This document shows, in pieces, positions 4,932 to 11,845 of a DNA stretch of 11,845 bases; the first letter of the stretch is position 1, and each line of letters starts with the position of its first letter. The DNA is from a bacterium (GTDB lineage: Bacteria > Auribacterota > UBA3054), in contig JAFSWV010000134.1 in NCBI GenBank assembly GCA_017444325.1, forward strand, positions 1 through 11,845. The letters are read 5' to 3'. The notes below the pieces were generated by a model. It searched no databases, had not been told where the DNA came from, and saw only the letters and a program-made list of their open reading frames with translations. A program made the translations under genes and the position numbers.

Positions 4932-6682
4932 GATTCGACCTTCAGAGGATACCGAGAAGCGTTATTTATCTCGTGCTGCTGATTTGCCTGGCGGTGCCGT
5001 TCTTCGTCAAATGGTCGCTGCCGGTCTATGTCTCCAACGCCACCAGGTGCCTTTACAGGACCGTGGAGAAAGTGCACGCGGAAAAGCCGAACGTGCCGGT
5101 GGTTTTGTTGTCGAGCTGGGATCCGAGTTCCCGAGGCGAGAACAGGCCGCAGATGGTGGCGCTGGTCAGGCATCTTTTGATTTTGAAGCAGCCCTTCGTG
5201 GTCTTCTGTCCGGCGCTGAATCCTATGGCGCCGCGCGCTTCGGAAGAAGTCATCAATTCGGAATTGGAGAGAGGACATTATTCGCTGAAGTATGGCGTTG
5301 ATTACGCGAACTTAGGCTTCAAGGGCATTTCCGGACCGAACATCGGGCCTATTCTGCAGAACCTGGAAGGCGATTTCTTAGGCTGCGTGGCGCAGGATCT
5401 CTACGGGACCTCCGCTTATGAGCTCCCGATCCTGAAGGGCTTCAAATCTCTGGCCAACGCTTCCATGATCATTACGATCAGCGGCGACGTGGAGTCCGAG
5501 CACGTTATCGGTATTTTTTCGCCAAGACATCCCGAGATCCCGGTGGGCGCCGCGGGTTGGTCTCTGATCTGCACGAGGCTTTATCCTTACTTCGACACCA
5601 GGCAGCTGGTTGGTATCCTGGACGGCATGAACGGCGCCAGCGAATATTTGACGCTGCTCAAAGAGAATTATCCTGAGCTGGCGGGCGCCGATAGCGGGGA
5701 AGAGGAGAATGAAAGCGGCGGAAGCTCGACAAGAGTGAACGCGCTGACGCTGGCGAGAGTGCTGATCATACTTTTGATCGCGTTGGGCAACATCGGCATG
5801 CTTTTGGAGCGCCGGAGGGAAAGGCTAGGACTGCCGGTGAAAAAGACCGCGCCCAGCGTGACGGTGGGCGAGAAGCGCTACCTTAACATCGGCGCGCTCA
5901 TCTTCACGATACTTTTCATCATCGCTCTGCTGGGAGAGTTTACGCTGCGCTCCAAGGCCGGCACCTGGTCGGTGGCGGTCTTCGGGGAGTGGGTGGCGGT
6001 CTTCTGCACCATAGGCATGCTCTCCTTTATTTTTGGCGACAACAAGCTCTACAGAACGCTCGAGCACGTGATCATCGGTTCGTCCGCGGCGTACATGCTC
6101 TTCGAGGTAATCGACAAGCAGATACTGCCGTCCTTCGTCTATAAGGTGGCGGACGGGTTCGCAGCGATGGTCGGGCGTCCCGCCCAGGGCTCGGCCTGGC
6201 AGTTGCTGCTGCTTTTAGGATTGATTCCCTCCGCACTGTGGTTCACGGTCTATATCAAGAAGCTGGCCTGGACCAACAAGCTTGTATTGGGCCTTCTGAT
6301 GGGCGTGGCAGTGGGCATTGCTTTCGGCCAGAACGTAAACCTTGCGATACCGCAGATCGCCGGCGCCGTTAAGCCTCTTTTGACCTTCGGACCGGTGAAC
6401 GTTCCGCACATCAGCTTAATGGAAAATGTTTCCATTACCTGGAAGAACGTCTTCAATCTCGTCTATCTCGTGACCATGGTCTTGGTCATGATCTATTTCG
6501 TCTTCTGCCTGAAAATGAAAACCACCGTCGCCAAAGGCGCGGTCAGGTCCGGCAGGATCGTTATGATGATCGCCTTCGGCGCGGTCTTCGGCAACACCAT
6601 CGCCACCAGAATGAGCTGGCTCATCGACAGGATAGACGCCGTAGCGCTCTGGATAAGAAACCTTATGATCCTGGGAGGCTAG
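4928..6682 (+). CDS. Large membrane protein with an extracytoplasmic N-terminal domain
   Basis: 584 aa, family not recognised. An N-terminal helix (about 11-28) preceded by Arg residues anchors it with the N-terminus inside, which places residues of about 30-270 outside the cytoplasm. That domain has alternating strand-like and helix-like stretches, such as VPVVLLSS (56-63), QPFVVFCPA (88-96) and YGVDYANLGFKG (122-133), suggesting an alpha/beta fold. An acidic Ser/Gly-rich linker (255-268) leads to about eight further helices (about 273-293, 318-337, 347-369, 377-395, 424-442, 450-467, 509-527, 543-561). A basic loop (294-306, ERRRERLGLPVKK) is probably cytoplasmic. GGGGAGG lies before the start, which overlaps the previous stop. 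It could be a channel-like or sensor subunit, but I see no diagnostic residues. Confidence 0.8.
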   Translation: MRFDLQRIPRSVIYLVLLICLAVPFFVKWSLPVYVSNATRCLYRTVEKVHAEKPNVPVVLLSSWDPSSRGENRPQMVALVRHLLILKQPFVVFCPALNPMAPRASEEVINSELERGHYSLKYGVDYANLGFKGISGPNIGPILQNLEGDFLGCVAQDLYGTSAYELPILKGFKSLANASMIITISGDVESEHVIGIFSPRHPEIPVGAAGWSLICTRLYPYFDTRQLVGILDGMNGASEYLTLLKENYPELAGADSGEEENESGGSSTRVNALTLARVLIILLIALGNIGMLLERRRERLGLPVKKTAPSVTVGEKRYLNIGALIFTILFIIALLGEFTLRSKAGTWSVAVFGEWVAVFCTIGMLSFIFGDNKLYRTLEHVIIGSSAAYMLFEVIDKQILPSFVYKVADGFAAMVGRPAQGSAWQLLLLLGLIPSALWFTVYIKKLAWTNKLVLGLLMGVAVGIAFGQNVNLAIPQIAGAVKPLLTFGPVNVPHISLMENVSITWKNVFNLVYLVTMVLVMIYFVFCLKMKTTVAKGAVRSGRIVMMIAFGAVFGNTIATRMSWLIDRIDAVALWIRNLMILGG

Positions 6683-6684
6683 TC

Positions 6685-6927
6685 ATGGAAGGAAGAAGCG
6701 AATTCGGAGTGCGTCTGGCAAGAGATCTTAAGGAAAGGGGCTTGGGTCCCCTGGCGGCTTTCCTTGTCAGAGCCAACTGGCCGCTGGCGACTATCTATGC
6801 CAACATCGTGATGGGCGCCGAGCCCTTCCTGGCCGTTGCCGGCTACGAGGCGAAGCCTTTGTACGAGACGCTGAACGACAGGGAAGCGCTCGCCGAACTT
6901 TTAGAAGAGCTGGAGAGGGAAGCCTGA
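6685..6927 (+). CDS. Small hypothetical protein (80 aa) between membrane and ATPase genes
   Basis: Not recognised. The middle (about 21-52) is hydrophobic with interspersed polar residues (RANWPLATIYANIVMGAEPF), more like an amphipathic or membrane-associated segment than a clean transmembrane helix. The C-terminus (63-80) is an acidic, Leu-rich helix (LNDREALAELLEELEREA). The start is supported by GGGAGG within the end of the previous gene and a 2-base gap, and the stop shares a base with the ATPase start (TGATG). Its place between membrane subunits and the ATPase suggests an adaptor, which is inference only. Confidence 0.75.
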   Translation: MEGRSEFGVRLARDLKERGLGPLAAFLVRANWPLATIYANIVMGAEPFLAVAGYEAKPLYETLNDREALAELLEELEREA

Positions 6928-8732
6928 TGGCGGAAGAAAAGAAAATAAACGCCATCATCGCGACGGACTGCGGTAGCACCACGACGAAAGTGATACTGAT
7001 CACCCGCACGCCGGAAGGGAATTATCATCTGGCAGGCAGAGGAGAAGCGCCGACGACAGTCGAGGCTCCTTTTGACGACGTGACAATAGGCGTCATCAAC
7101 GCCGTGACGGAGCTCCAGGAGATCACCGGAAGGAAACTTGTTGAGAACGGCAAGATCATTTTGGGCGGCGATCCCAACGAGGGCGCGGATCTTTATTTGA
7201 GCACCAGCTCCGCCGGCGGAGGACTGCAGATGGCGGTCATCGGCGTAGTGGCCTCTCTGTCCGCTGAGAGCGCGCAGAGAGCGGCCCTGGGCGCCGGCGC
7301 CATCATCATAGACTCCTTCACCTACGACGACGGCAGGACCGAGCAGGACCGAGTGGAGAGGATCCGCCATATCAGGCCGGACATGGTGCTATTTTCCGGC
7401 GGCACTGAAGGCGGAACGACGAAACACCTTGTGGAGATGGCGGAGACGCTTCTGATGGCCGACCCGAAGCCGAGGTTCGGCGAACTTTTCAAAGTCCCGG
7501 TCATCTTCGCCGGCAACAGCGAGGCGCTGCCTCTCGTTACGGACGTGCTCGGCAAGAAAGTCGATCTCATAAAAGTTAAGAACGTGCGCCCCTCAATGGA
7601 AGAGGAAGAGCTGAACGACGCCGGGCAGGCGATACACCGCCTCTTTTTGGAGCACGTCATGGCCCAGGCTCCGGGCTACGAGAAACTCATGTCCTGGGTC
7701 TCCGTTCCCATCATGCCGACGCCCTCCGCTTTCGGACAGTGCATCGCCGCGGTGGGCGAAAAAGAGAAGATCAATGTTCTGGCGGCGGACATCGGCGGCG
7801 CGACCACCGACGTATTCTCGAGCGTCAATTCCCGCTTCACCAGAACGGTCTCGGCCAACTACGGCATGAGCTACAACATCTGCAATGTGGTGAAAGAGGC
7901 GGGCTTCGAGAACATTCTGCGCTGGCTGCCCTTTGAAAGCAATGTGAACGAGCTATGGGACATGGCGCTGAACAAGATGATCCGCCCCACCACCATTCCC
8001 CAGACGGAAAGGGAGCTTATGATTGAGCAGGCGATCGTAAGGGAAGCGCTGCGCCTTTCCTTCGCCCACCATATGCGTTTGGCCGGCGGCTTAAAAGGCG
8101 TCATAAGGCAGCGCAGCGTGGCGGAAGCTTTCGAGCAGAAAGGCGCCGCTGTGATCAACGCCGGAGACATGGACCTCATCATCGGAAGCGGCGGCGCTCT
8201 CTCACACGCTCCCAGGCGCCGCCAAACGGCTCTTATCATGCTGGATTCCTTCGAGCCCGAGGGCATTACGGAACTGGACGTGGACAGCATCTTCATGCTG
8301 CCGCACCTGGGCGTACTTTCCAGCGTGGAGCCCGACATCGCCCTGGAGGTCCTGCACCGCGACTGCCTCATTCCCATCGCCACGTCGCTCTCCCTTAAAG
8401 GGCAGATGAAAGACAAGGAAGTCTGCGCGGAGCTGACCATCAACACTCCGGAAGGCGAGACGAACTACAAGCTCTATCCCGGTCGTCTCTACCGCTTCAC
8501 CGAGACGGCGGAAAAACTTTTCAGCTTCACCATCCGTCCGGAAAGGGAAGTGGACGCGGGCGAGGGTCCGGGTGTAGAGTACGAAAAGAAGGCGCGCTTC
8601 AGCGCCGTGGGTCTTGTCATCGACACCAGAGGCAGGCCTTTGGTATTGCCTACTGACCCTGCCGAGAGAATAGCCAAGAACCGATCCTGGGCGAAAGCCA
8701 TCGGCGCATTTGATATGGAGGACGGAAAGTAA
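6927..8732 (+). CDS. MutL/GlmL-family actin-like ATPase
   Basis: 601 aa. The family is named for GlmL/MutL, encoded with glutamate mutase and thought to reactivate that cobalamin enzyme. It belongs to the actin/Hsp70/sugar-kinase (ASKHA) fold. The phosphate-1 motif is TDCGSTTTK (13-21), phosphate-2 is ADIGGATTD (287-295), and an adenosine-type motif IGSGGA is at 419-424. Family blocks STSSAGGGLQM (92-102), LFSGGTEGGTT (155-165) and VPVIFAGN (190-197) are all intact, so ATP binding is expected. Residues of about 440-601 form an additional domain with the block IDTRGRPLVLP (565-575), longer than I expect for the Clostridium GlmL. Start and stop each share one base with a neighbour. No mutase gene is nearby, so the client here is more likely a product of this operon. 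The protein is soluble and cytoplasmic. Confidence 0.88.
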   Translation: MAEEKKINAIIATDCGSTTTKVILITRTPEGNYHLAGRGEAPTTVEAPFDDVTIGVINAVTELQEITGRKLVENGKIILGGDPNEGADLYLSTSSAGGGLQMAVIGVVASLSAESAQRAALGAGAIIIDSFTYDDGRTEQDRVERIRHIRPDMVLFSGGTEGGTTKHLVEMAETLLMADPKPRFGELFKVPVIFAGNSEALPLVTDVLGKKVDLIKVKNVRPSMEEEELNDAGQAIHRLFLEHVMAQAPGYEKLMSWVSVPIMPTPSAFGQCIAAVGEKEKINVLAADIGGATTDVFSSVNSRFTRTVSANYGMSYNICNVVKEAGFENILRWLPFESNVNELWDMALNKMIRPTTIPQTERELMIEQAIVREALRLSFAHHMRLAGGLKGVIRQRSVAEAFEQKGAAVINAGDMDLIIGSGGALSHAPRRRQTALIMLDSFEPEGITELDVDSIFMLPHLGVLSSVEPDIALEVLHRDCLIPIATSLSLKGQMKDKEVCAELTINTPEGETNYKLYPGRLYRFTETAEKLFSFTIRPEREVDAGEGPGVEYEKKARFSAVGLVIDTRGRPLVLPTDPAERIAKNRSWAKAIGAFDMEDGK

Positions 8733-9850
8733 TGGGCAACGCATTCACTCCTGGCCTCCTTATCGCGCCGAGGACGGCAGTCACCAAAACGCGCAAACTT
8801 CCCCTGGGCGGGCACGCCACGGTCTCAGTCGGCGACATCGTCAGCGGCAAACAGACGGTCGGCATGGCCAACCATCAGGGTCCTTTGACGCTTGTGAGAG
8901 CCGCGGAGATATTGGAGCTTGACAACGACAGGATGGAAAAGCATCTTTGCTGTCATGTGGGCGACATCGTTGAAAAGAATCAGCTTCTGGGCGAGACTTC
9001 CCACTTCTTCGACCTTGTCCGCAACGAATGCCGCTCCCCGGTCAAAGGCTTCATCGAGGAGATCTCGCCGACCAACGGCTACATCGCCATCAGGGAGCCG
9101 GCCACCATACTGGAAGTCTCCGCTTACCTTAGCGGCACGGTAACGCGAGTTAGCAAGACGGACGTAGACGTTTCCTGCACGGCCTGCGTCATCCAGGGCA
9201 TCTTCGGCTTGGGAGGGGAATCTAGCGGGGAAATAATGATCGTCTCCGAAGACGAGGACATAACCTTGGAAAACCTGACCGAGGAATGCGAAGGCAAGAT
9301 CATCGTGGGCGGAAGGTCGATAGAGAAAGACGCCATCGACATGGCGAAACTGTGCAAAGTAAAAGGCATCGTGGTCGCCTCCATCGAGCACAGCGTCCTC
9401 CACGACATCTTAGGGGAATACATCGGCGTCGCCATCACCGGCCAGGAGAACCTGGGCTTCACGCTCATAGTGACGGAAGGCTTCGGAAAACTGGAGATGG
9501 ACAAGAGGACGCTGGATCTTTTGAAGCAGCACAAGGGCGAGACCGCCTCCTTCAACGGCTCCACACAGATCCGGGCCGGCGTCGTCCGCCCGGAAGTCAT
9601 CATCCCCATATTGGAATACCGCGAAACGAAAGAAGAGAAGAGTTCCCTGGCGGTCGCCAAAGAACTGCAGATCGGCACAAGGATAAGAATAATCAGATCA
9701 CCTTACTTTGGGAAACTGGCTAAAGTTACGGAACTGCCCGAGCAGCCCGTAGCGATAGATACGGAAGCGAAAGTCAGGGTCTTGAAAGCCCAGCTCGATT
9801 CCGGCGAAACAGCGACCGTTCCCAGAGCCAACGTGGAGATCATCGACTGA
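8732..9850 (+). CDS. Barrel-sandwich/KOW-like protein partnering the MutL-like ATPase
   Basis: 372 aa, no named family recognised. The N-terminal part (about 10-125) has repeated short strand patterns around GDIVSGKQTVG (34-44), GDIVEKNQLLGE (77-88) and CRSPVKGFIEEISPTNGYI (100-118). These resemble the half-motifs of biotinyl/lipoyl-like barrel-sandwich domains, but with no modifiable MKM-type lysine. A central alpha/beta region (about 165-290) follows, with GKIIVGGRSIEKDA (188-201) and GIVVASIEHSV (212-222). The C-terminus (about 314-372) is a small all-beta domain with the look of a KOW/SH3 fold (GTRIRIIRSPYFGKLAKV). Four Cys (C73, C74, C149, C152) are candidates for metal binding. GGAGG lies before the start, which shares a base with the ATPase stop (TAATG), so the two are probably made in fixed ratio and work together. 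Confidence 0.75.
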   Translation: MGNAFTPGLLIAPRTAVTKTRKLPLGGHATVSVGDIVSGKQTVGMANHQGPLTLVRAAEILELDNDRMEKHLCCHVGDIVEKNQLLGETSHFFDLVRNECRSPVKGFIEEISPTNGYIAIREPATILEVSAYLSGTVTRVSKTDVDVSCTACVIQGIFGLGGESSGEIMIVSEDEDITLENLTEECEGKIIVGGRSIEKDAIDMAKLCKVKGIVVASIEHSVLHDILGEYIGVAITGQENLGFTLIVTEGFGKLEMDKRTLDLLKQHKGETASFNGSTQIRAGVVRPEVIIPILEYRETKEEKSSLAVAKELQIGTRIRIIRSPYFGKLAKVTELPEQPVAIDTEAKVRVLKAQLDSGETATVPRANVEIID

Positions 9851-10362
9851 TGCTAAGCTACATTTCCGACCACGCCCATTACGACATCGTGATGCGGGCG
9901 GCCTTCATGGCCAAATCGAGCCTCTGGCTCGCCACCTCCAATCTTAAGGACGCCTATGTGGAGATGGGCAGCGAAGTCGTTTCCTTCCCCACAAGATTGG
10001 CCTCTCTTCTCGATAAAAACATCGAAGTGCGCCTCCTGCACGGCAAGGAGCCCGGCCCCCGCTTCCTGGAGGATTTCGACCGCAATCCGATCCTGGCGAC
10101 CGACCTGGAGCGCCGCATGTGCCCGAGAGTCCACTCTAAGCTCGTCATAGTTGACCTGCGCCTGGCTTACATCGGCTCCGCCAACATCACCGGCTCCGGA
10201 CTCGGCATGAAAAGCGAGCATAGAAGAAACTTTGAGAGCGGCATCTGGACCGACCAGCGCGAGATCGTGGACGAAGCTGTCGATCACTACATGCGCATCT
10301 GGGAAGGCGAGGACTGCTCGCAATGCATGTGCCGCGACGTTTGCCAGGACCCCATCGCATGA
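9850..10362 (+). CDS. Single-HKD phospholipase D-like protein with a Cys-rich tail
   Basis: 170 aa. One complete HKD motif is present, HSKLVIVDLRLAYIGSAN (H95, K97, D102, G109, S110, N112). Proteins with one HKD usually form dimers so that two motifs build the active site, as in Nuc/BfiI-type nucleases. E129 in the following strand (RRNFESGIW) fits the family pattern. Activity on DNA, RNA or lipid cannot be told from the sequence. No signal peptide is visible, so it is probably cytoplasmic, which favours a nuclease over a secreted lipase. The last 15 residues contain C156, C159, C161 and C165, a possible metal site. TGATG couples it to the previous gene, and its stop overlaps the next ATG in ATGA. 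Confidence 0.88.
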   Translation: MLSYISDHAHYDIVMRAAFMAKSSLWLATSNLKDAYVEMGSEVVSFPTRLASLLDKNIEVRLLHGKEPGPRFLEDFDRNPILATDLERRMCPRVHSKLVIVDLRLAYIGSANITGSGLGMKSEHRRNFESGIWTDQREIVDEAVDHYMRIWEGEDCSQCMCRDVCQDPIA

Positions 10363-11069
10363 AAGAAGCGCAGATAGTAACTTTCGCCCGCCAAAAGCTG
10401 GCCGAGAACTGCGATCCTGCTTTCAGGGAATTCGTCAAGCCCTTCATCAGAACGCCCATCAAAATAGTCGGCGTTAGGATCCCAATCCTTCATTCCATTG
10501 CCAAAGAGATCGCCAAAACCGATCCGGAAGGCTATCTTAAGGAAAGGCGGGACCAATCGTTCGAGGAAACCATTCTCCGGGGCCTCGTCATCGTTTACAG
10601 CAGATCTGACAACGCCTGGCGCCTTAATGCCCTCAAAGCCTTTATTCCGCGCGTTCAGGACTGGGCCGTGTGCGATGTCGTCTGCGCGGCCTTGAAGCCC
10701 TTACGGAAGGAAAGAGAGGCCTTCCTGGCCTTCCTTAGCCCTTACCTCTGCTCCAAATCCGAATTCGAGGTTAGGTTCGCCCTAGTTTCGCTCATGGATC
10801 ATTTCCTTACCCCGGAATACGTCGGCACAGTTTTCGCCAAAATAAAAAATGTCAGCGATGCGCCCTATTACGTCATGATGGGCAAGGCCTGGCTCATCGC
10901 CACCGCCGCTAGAAAATTCCCCAAGGAGACCGTGGACTTCCTGAAAAAAGCCAAGCTCAGCGAAGAAACGAAAAAGGCCACCATAAGAAAAATCAGAGAT
11001 TCCCGGGCTGTCATGCCGGAAGTCAAAAGAGTCTGCGAGATGATATTGAAGCCTAAGGAAACATTATGA
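10359..11069 (+). CDS. AlkD-type DNA alkylation repair protein
   Basis: 236 aa, all helical, HEAT-like repeat family. AlkD is a DNA glycosylase that removes bulky or cationic alkylated purines such as 3-methyladenine without flipping the base. QDWAVCD (100-106) matches the active-site block of Bacillus cereus AlkD, with W102 and D106 in the places of W109 and D113. R139 (EVRFALV) and W178 (MGKAWLI) fall where R148 and W187 would be expected. The end block IRKIRDSRAVMPEVK (209-223) is also typical of the family. The frame is open back to 10323, but the ATG at 10359 is chosen because it overlaps the PLD stop (ATGA) and gives a normal-length N-terminus. It could repair damage independently of the membrane genes, sharing only their transcript. 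Confidence 0.9.
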   Translation: MKEAQIVTFARQKLAENCDPAFREFVKPFIRTPIKIVGVRIPILHSIAKEIAKTDPEGYLKERRDQSFEETILRGLVIVYSRSDNAWRLNALKAFIPRVQDWAVCDVVCAALKPLRKEREAFLAFLSPYLCSKSEFEVRFALVSLMDHFLTPEYVGTVFAKIKNVSDAPYYVMMGKAWLIATAARKFPKETVDFLKKAKLSEETKKATIRKIRDSRAVMPEVKRVCEMILKPKETL

Positions 11070-11845
11070 AAAAAGCGGCAATTATATTTTTATGCCTAGG
11101 AGCGCTAGTTATGACAGCCTGCCAGAAAAAGATCTGCGACATGACGCAGGAGGAGGCGAAGGAGTGGACGAAGAACGCCACAGTCGCCGAGATGAACCAA
11201 AAAGTTAAAGCGCTGTCGCCGGCGGAAAAAGAAAAGCTTGTCCGCAACTGGCTCACCCTCAATCTTCCCGAAGAGGACAAGGAAGTCGTCATAAAAGGCT
11301 GCACGGCAATAATCGAGCATCCGAAGCTGGGCTTCTATGTCGAGCTCTTCGCCCATACGCCCATCAACAAGCATGAAGCCGGCGGCGGCGCCTGGGCCGC
11401 GGGCGACCACATCTCGATGAGTTCCGGCCTCCTCGCTCAAAAAGATCCCGAAGCCATCCGCAACACGCTGACGCACGAGCTCTTCCACATTTTCAACGAG
11501 CGTGAGCACGGCGCCGGCGGCATTTCCGCCCTCAACGAAGGCACCGCCATCTGGATCTTCAACATGACCTTCTATGAAAACGATCCGCAAAAGATGGCCC
11601 TTGGCTTAGCCGAGCCCGCCATCGGGACTATGCTCTACTACCGCGACATCGGCATTCCCGGCTATCCGACCGACATCGAATTCGGCGTACCCGAAGATCT
11701 TACTCCGAAAGGCAAAGAGGTTTACGATATGCTGATCGCCGCCGACAAGAGCAAACTCCCCATTTACGACGAATCGAAGATGAAAGAATTCTTCGATTTC
11801 TTCAAAGACATCAACCGCAACCAGGAGTTTTCCACATACCTTAGC
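11066..11845 (+). CDS. Lipoprotein zinc metallopeptidase (partial, runs off the window)
   Basis: 260 residues are visible with no stop, so the C-terminus lies beyond 11845. Residues 1-19 are a lipoprotein signal (MTAC lipobox, lipidated C19), so the protein is anchored on the outer face of a membrane. HELFH (137-141) is a zinc-binding HExxH with E138 as catalytic base. E158 in LNEGTA (156-161), 17 residues on, is a suitable third ligand of the gluzincin type. The stretch GGGAWAAGDHISMSS (106-120) before it looks like the edge strand that holds substrate. The ATG overlaps the AlkD stop (ATGA) and AAGGA lies upstream. Substrate and exact peptidase family are not clear. C24 and C79 could form a disulfide. 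Confidence 0.87.
   Translation, partial: MKKAAIIFLCLGALVMTACQKKICDMTQEEAKEWTKNATVAEMNQKVKALSPAEKEKLVRNWLTLNLPEEDKEVVIKGCTAIIEHPKLGFYVELFAHTPINKHEAGGGAWAAGDHISMSSGLLAQKDPEAIRNTLTHELFHIFNEREHGAGGISALNEGTAIWIFNMTFYENDPQKMALGLAEPAIGTMLYYRDIGIPGYPTDIEFGVPEDLTPKGKEVYDMLIAADKSKLPIYDESKMKEFFDFFKDINRNQEFSTYLS

Noticed and set aside
7871..8446. Minus-strand open frames of 180-190 aa opposite the ATPase and KOW-like genes
   Set aside because: They are Ser/Arg-rich or low-complexity shadows of GC-rich coding DNA, with no domain motif, and lie wholly within well-supported plus-strand genes.
10323..11069. Longer AlkD start (248 aa)
   Set aside because: The added residues (MHVPRRLPGPHR) come from inside the PLD Cys tail and do not look like the family. 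The ATGA junction at 10359 fits the operon's pattern.

Overview
The window is bacterial. Genes are tightly packed, most have clear Shine-Dalgarno sequences, and all three recognisable promoters carry an extended -10 of the form TGnTATAAT. The genes do not settle the lineage. Sec signal peptides, a lipobox lipoprotein and polytopic membrane proteins are present, and I see nothing phage-like and no insertion sequence. I therefore do not name a phylum.

Left block (1-1960), read leftward. Four small exported proteins form one operon. It starts at an extended -10 promoter near 1932-1960 and ends at a bidirectional hairpin terminator at 61-97, which probably also ends a plus-strand gene whose last codons are at 1-30. 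The four proteins (125, 152, 137 and 160 aa) are diverged paralogues. Each has a signal peptide ending in a PLSAEEC-like box, a Cys-containing variable spacer, a hydrophobic segment often with a G-P-x-L-I-x-x-A-P look, and a second hydrophobic segment ending in a T-x-T-(F/L)-G motif. I do not recognise the family.

Middle (1961-3286), read rightward. A Fic-family AMP-transferase-like gene with a C-terminal winged helix lies divergent from the paralogue operon. It starts with GTG. It is followed by about 200 bases with a three-armed inverted repeat (3113-3196) and then another extended -10 promoter. The sequence up to here is visibly more AT-rich than what follows.

Right block (3287 to the window end), read rightward. 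Nine genes form one closely coupled operon with 1-4 base overlaps or 1-2 base gaps throughout. In order they are a DUF6754-like membrane protein, a six-helix membrane protein, a large membrane protein with an extracytoplasmic domain, an 80-aa protein, a MutL/GlmL-family actin-like ATPase, a protein with a barrel-sandwich-like N-terminus and a KOW-like C-terminus, a single-HKD phospholipase D-like protein, an AlkD-type DNA alkylation repair protein, and a lipoprotein zinc metallopeptidase that runs off the window. The first six look like one functional unit, a membrane complex with a cytoplasmic ASKHA ATPase. No cobalamin mutase subunit is encoded here, although MutL proteins are named for such an enzyme. 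This unit and the paralogue array are the two candidates for undescribed biology.
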